The notes under the pieces were generated by a model that worked only from the letters and a program-made list of their open reading frames with translations, did no database searches and was not told where the DNA came from. A stretch of DNA of 33,056 bases from Sulfurovum sp. (GTDB lineage Bacteria > Campylobacterota > Campylobacteria > Campylobacterales > Sulfurovaceae). The DNA lies in contig JALTVI010000108.1 in the NCBI GenBank assembly GCA_027049035.1, positions 1 through 33,056 of the forward strand, in the 5' to 3' direction. Each line of letters starts with the position of its first letter. Positions within the stretch are counted from its first letter, which is position 1. Made by a program: the position numbers and the translations under genes. Positions 30,808 to 33,056 of this stretch are shown here, in pieces.

Positions 30808-31017
30808 TTAGTAATTGTCGTATTTGCCGTCAGCAATTTCGGCTTTAAGTGTGTCGAGTGCTTCCTGCATGGTCTGTACGATAAGCTCTGCAGACTTTCT
30901 GTCGTCGTTTTCGGGAATGTCCCAGTCAAAAATTTTCATATTGGCTTTGAAGATGGCTCTGATCTCTTTTTCGATCTCACTTCGCATCGCTTCAAGCTCT
31001 TTTTCCTGTGGTGTCAT
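30808..31017 (-). CDS. Small acidic helical protein
   Basis: A 69-aa acidic protein with an N-terminal amphipathic helix (EKELEAMRSEIEKEIRAIFK), a middle segment FDWDIPENDDRK and a second helix SAELIVQTMQEALDTLKAE. There is no signal peptide and no known domain. AAAGGAG lies 6 bp before the ATG. It is the first gene of a pair with the 68-aa gene, divergent from the MORN-repeat gene. A TATTAT at 31055-31060 on the minus strand may be its -10. Confidence 0.7.
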   Translation of the reverse strand: MTPQEKELEAMRSEIEKEIRAIFKANMKIFDWDIPENDDRKSAELIVQTMQEALDTLKAEIADGKYDNY

Positions 31018-31054
31018 TTGCCACTCCTTTTTTCTGTTTTGTTTGCTTATGCGA

Positions 31055-31092
31055 ATAATAACACTTTTTTATTAACGAAAATACCCTACAAT
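31055..31092. promoter_or_regulatory. Divergent promoter region
   Basis: TATTAT on the minus strand (31055-31060) could serve the small-protein pair. TACAAT on the plus strand (31087-31092) could serve the MORN-repeat gene, with a leader of about 50 nt. Both sit in an AT-rich 132-bp gap without clear -35 boxes. Confidence 0.35.
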
Positions 31093-31149
31093 TCTAAAAG
31101 CGTCCCCAAAGAGGGCAACGAGTACAATCATCTTATTTCAGGAGAGAGA

Positions 31150-31971
31150 ATGAAACCGCTATATCTGTTCGTATCTGCAGCGCTGCTTGTATCGGCAGTA
31201 TCGGCAAAGACAATCAAAAGCTGGGAGAGTGTCGACAAAGGGGGTATTGTTTATGAACGCAACGCCGCTACTCCCTTTACCGGCACGGTGAAATCTTACT
31301 ATCCGGGCGGCAAACTCTCAGAGGAACGTCCGCTCAATAACGGTATGACCGAAGGGGTGGTGACCACCTGGTTTGAGAACGGCCTGAAAGCTTCGCAGAC
31401 GATGTACCACAACGGTCTGAAAGAGGGGAAGTGTGTCAAGTGGCACAGAAACGGCGTGAAGAAGTATGAAGCGACCTTTATCAAAGGAAAAGAGGAGGGT
31501 GAGGTTACTTACTGGTATAAGAACGGCACTCCCCGAAAGAAGCTCCATTTCAAAGAGGGAGTACGCAACGGAAAGCTTGAAATGTGGTATGAGAGCGGAG
31601 AAAAGCGTGCGTTGATGCATTTCAAAGACGGAAAGTATGACGGCGATAGACAAACCTGGTACAAAAATGGGAAACTCAGCAGCCAAAGCCACTACGAGCG
31701 GGGCAGCAAAGAGGGGCACTTCGTCGACTATTTTGAAAACGGGCAGAAGAGTCTGGAGGCGACATACAGAAAGAACAGGCTTCACGGCAAGCGTACCGTT
31801 TGGTTCGAGAATGGCCAGAAGAAGCATGAAGGCAGCTTCAACAACGGCGTTCCCGAAGGCTATGACACTATCTGGTTCAAGAACGGTCAGAAACAGCACG
31901 AAGCGCTCATCAAGAACGGCAAGGCCGTTTCGGTGAAAGTGTGGCACAAAGACGGCACACGGGTAAAATAG
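31150..31971 (+). CDS. Secreted MORN-type (MORN_2/YwqK-like) repeat protein
   Basis: A 273-aa protein with a signal peptide (MKPLYLFVSAALLVSAVSA) and then about nine or ten tandem repeats of 23-24 residues. The repeats follow the pattern WFENGQKKHEGSFNNGVPEG: aromatic pair, NG(K/Q), a strand, then xNGxxEG. Examples are TWFENGLKASQTMYHNGLKE, YWYKNGTPRKKLHFKEGVRN and IWFKNGQKQHEALIKNGK. They build an elongated beta sheet. Annotation pipelines sometimes call such proteins antitoxins; no toxin gene is adjacent. GGAGAGAG precedes the ATG. The frame is open upstream to 30700, but the signal peptide and Shine-Dalgarno fix the start here. It is probably a periplasmic or surface scaffold. Confidence 0.85.
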   Translation: MKPLYLFVSAALLVSAVSAKTIKSWESVDKGGIVYERNAATPFTGTVKSYYPGGKLSEERPLNNGMTEGVVTTWFENGLKASQTMYHNGLKEGKCVKWHRNGVKKYEATFIKGKEEGEVTYWYKNGTPRKKLHFKEGVRNGKLEMWYESGEKRALMHFKDGKYDGDRQTWYKNGKLSSQSHYERGSKEGHFVDYFENGQKSLEATYRKNRLHGKRTVWFENGQKKHEGSFNNGVPEGYDTIWFKNGQKQHEALIKNGKAVSVKVWHKDGTRVK

Positions 31972-31977
31972 CTTTTT

Positions 31978-32865
31978 TTAAAGCAGCTCTTTCAACGTTC
32001 TCTGGGCACGTTCGTACCCCAGAGCGATCATCTCCTCCGCACGGTCAAACTCAAGTGTTCCACAGGCGTTGCGCGGGATCTCTATGGTGAAGTCCGGCGG
32101 ATAGGCGGCGAGTTTCTCTCTTGCAATCGTCCCCTGCATCGCATCGAATGCTTGGTCGGCAATATTATACATATCAAAATCGATATCGGCAAGTGAAGCG
32201 GTATTGTGCTTCAGCTCCCGTATGAAGCGGCGGATTCTGTTTGAAAGGTCGTTGTCCGTATGTCGGGGGAGAGGTTCGGGGTCGACTTTTTTCTCTTCAA
32301 AACGCTTTTCCGGCTTCGCGCCCAGGTTGACGGCAATGGTCATTTCGGTTGTATCGTGAAATGTGGGGGCGATGGGAACGGGGTTGAGCACGCCGCCGTC
32401 GATGAGCTTCTTGCCGTTGTACTCAAACGGGGTAAAAAAGAGCGGCAGCGAGATGGAGGCGCGGATGGCATCAAAGAGCCTTCCGCTGCTGATCCATACC
32501 TCCTTTTCACGTTCGATATCAAGCGCTACTGCCGTGTAGTGGATGGGCAGCGACTCGATGTGCTGGTCACCGACGAGCTCGATAAGGGTGTTGATGATTT
32601 TGTCTCCCTTGAAAAGCCCCGAGCCCTGCCAGGCAATGTCGAGCAGTCCGACAATGTCCATCTTGTCAATCGCCTTGACCCACGCTTCGTACTCATCGAG
32701 TTTTCCCATCGCATAGACTCCACCAATAAGCGCACCGATGGAGGAGCCTGAAATCGAAGCAATGTGAAAATGGTGCTCCTCAAGCCAGTGGATGACACCG
32801 ATATGTGCCAGTCCACGTGCACCGCCACTTCCAAGTACGAGAGAGATCGTTTTTTGTTTTGGCAT
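31978..32865 (-). CDS. Patatin-like phospholipase (RssA-type)
   Basis: A 295-aa cytoplasmic lipid acyl hydrolase with a Ser-Asp dyad. The oxyanion-hole motif GSGGARGLAHIG (12-23) is followed by the nucleophile elbow GSSIG (Ser42) and the catalytic Asp156 in LIDGGVLNP. There is no signal peptide and no type V secretion domain, so it is the RssA/YlbK-like housekeeping form rather than an ExoU-like toxin. An AGGAAA precedes the ATG. Its stop codon lies 6 bp from the convergent MORN gene. A role in phospholipid turnover is inferred from the family. Confidence 0.92.
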   Translation of the reverse strand: MPKQKTISLVLGSGGARGLAHIGVIHWLEEHHFHIASISGSSIGALIGGVYAMGKLDEYEAWVKAIDKMDIVGLLDIAWQGSGLFKGDKIINTLIELVGDQHIESLPIHYTAVALDIEREKEVWISSGRLFDAIRASISLPLFFTPFEYNGKKLIDGGVLNPVPIAPTFHDTTEMTIAVNLGAKPEKRFEEKKVDPEPLPRHTDNDLSNRIRRFIRELKHNTASLADIDFDMYNIADQAFDAMQGTIAREKLAAYPPDFTIEIPRNACGTLEFDRAEEMIALGYERAQRTLKELL

Positions 32866-32930
32866 GGATTGTTTCCTGTTTTATTCTGTGTATGTAGTAT
32901 GGCATAATTGGTTTAAAAGTGGTTTTTTAT

Positions 32931-33055
32931 GTCATCGTATAATCCAAAAGTGACCGGAAGAGTCTTCACGAAGAAAGTGATAGACTAAGAAAGCACAATA
33001 GACAGAGAGTGATAAAAGACTTATTTGTCATTGGTTGAAAAGACCGTCAGGAATG
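32931..33055. repeat. Right copy of 125-bp terminal inverted repeat
   Basis: Exact reverse complement of bases 1-125; one further base (33056) ends the window. The flank inside the window (AT-rich, upstream of the patatin gene) is unrelated to the left flank, so only these 125 bp are shared. Confidence 0.95.
32938..32943 (+). promoter_or_regulatory. Outward-facing -10 box in the right repeat
   Basis: GTCATCGTATAATCC begins the repeat; transcription from here would leave the window to the right. It mirrors the minus-strand box at 113-118. The -35 region (around 32915-32920) is not conserved between copies. Confidence 0.5.
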
Positions 33056-33056
33056 T

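Noticed and set aside
30700-31149. Upstream in-frame extension of the MORN-repeat protein
   Set aside because: The frame runs antisense through the two small genes. The signal peptide and Shine-Dalgarno place the start at 31150.
31150-31971. Toxin-antitoxin interpretation of the MORN/YwqK-like protein
   Set aside because: It has a signal peptide, no adjacent toxin-like gene, and convergent housekeeping phospholipase downstream.

Overview
The window looks like chromosomal DNA from a Campylobacterota (Epsilonproteobacteria) member, most likely a Sulfurovum/Sulfurimonas-like chemolithotroph. This rests on remembered family resemblance, not a database search. The pointers are the folD-lepB adjacency also known from Campylobacter, periplasmic monohaem c-type cytochromes, a membrane-anchored DUF302 protein, a neelaredoxin-type superoxide reductase, densely packed genes with ATGA-type overlaps, and a recurrent (G)GCTATAAT -10 box with no clear -35. 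The window is bounded by a perfect 125-bp inverted repeat (1-125 and 32931-33055), each copy carrying an outward-facing TATAAT. It is therefore probably a whole contig lying between two copies of a multicopy sequence.

Layout. 221-3164 (minus): housekeeping operon folD-lepB-M50 protease-rpiB. 3250-5058 (plus): a monohaem cytochrome c and a DUF4139-like secreted protein. 5132-8826 (minus): cold-shock protein, a three-gene envelope operon (coiled coil, lipoprotein, periplasmic beta-propeller), an unusual cytochrome c and a DUF302 protein. 8915-12046 (minus): nadE with a hemolysin III/PAQR gene, then a cyclophilin; pyrF runs divergently at 12115-12807. A 44-aa membrane miniprotein follows at 12811-12945.

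13045-16650 resembles an accessory insertion beside tRNA-Ser(GCU). It is more AT-rich by eye and has short direct repeats right after the tRNA. It carries a secreted HExxH protein with a calcium-loop-like insert, a conserved all-helical protein of unknown function with its own strong promoter, and a possible gene remnant.

16679-24201 holds a superoxide reductase with altered second-shell residues, a cardiolipin synthase/EEP-phosphatase pair (compare clsB-ybhP of E. coli), a large Suv3-like RNA helicase with a zinc-ribbon and RG-rich tail, and four small or membrane proteins of unknown function.

24337-30384 (plus) is a tight seven-gene operon: HdeD-like protein, APC amino-acid transporter, EI24-like membrane protein, secreted thioredoxin, ClC-family protein, MtfA-like peptidase and a second signal peptidase I. 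The combination of HdeD, an amino-acid transporter and a ClC recalls enterobacterial acid resistance. Between this operon and a convergent pair of small genes lies a ~163-bp element that folds into a closing stem enclosing three hairpins (30401-30563). It is the best candidate here for something undescribed. The window ends with a MORN-type repeat protein and a patatin-like phospholipase.
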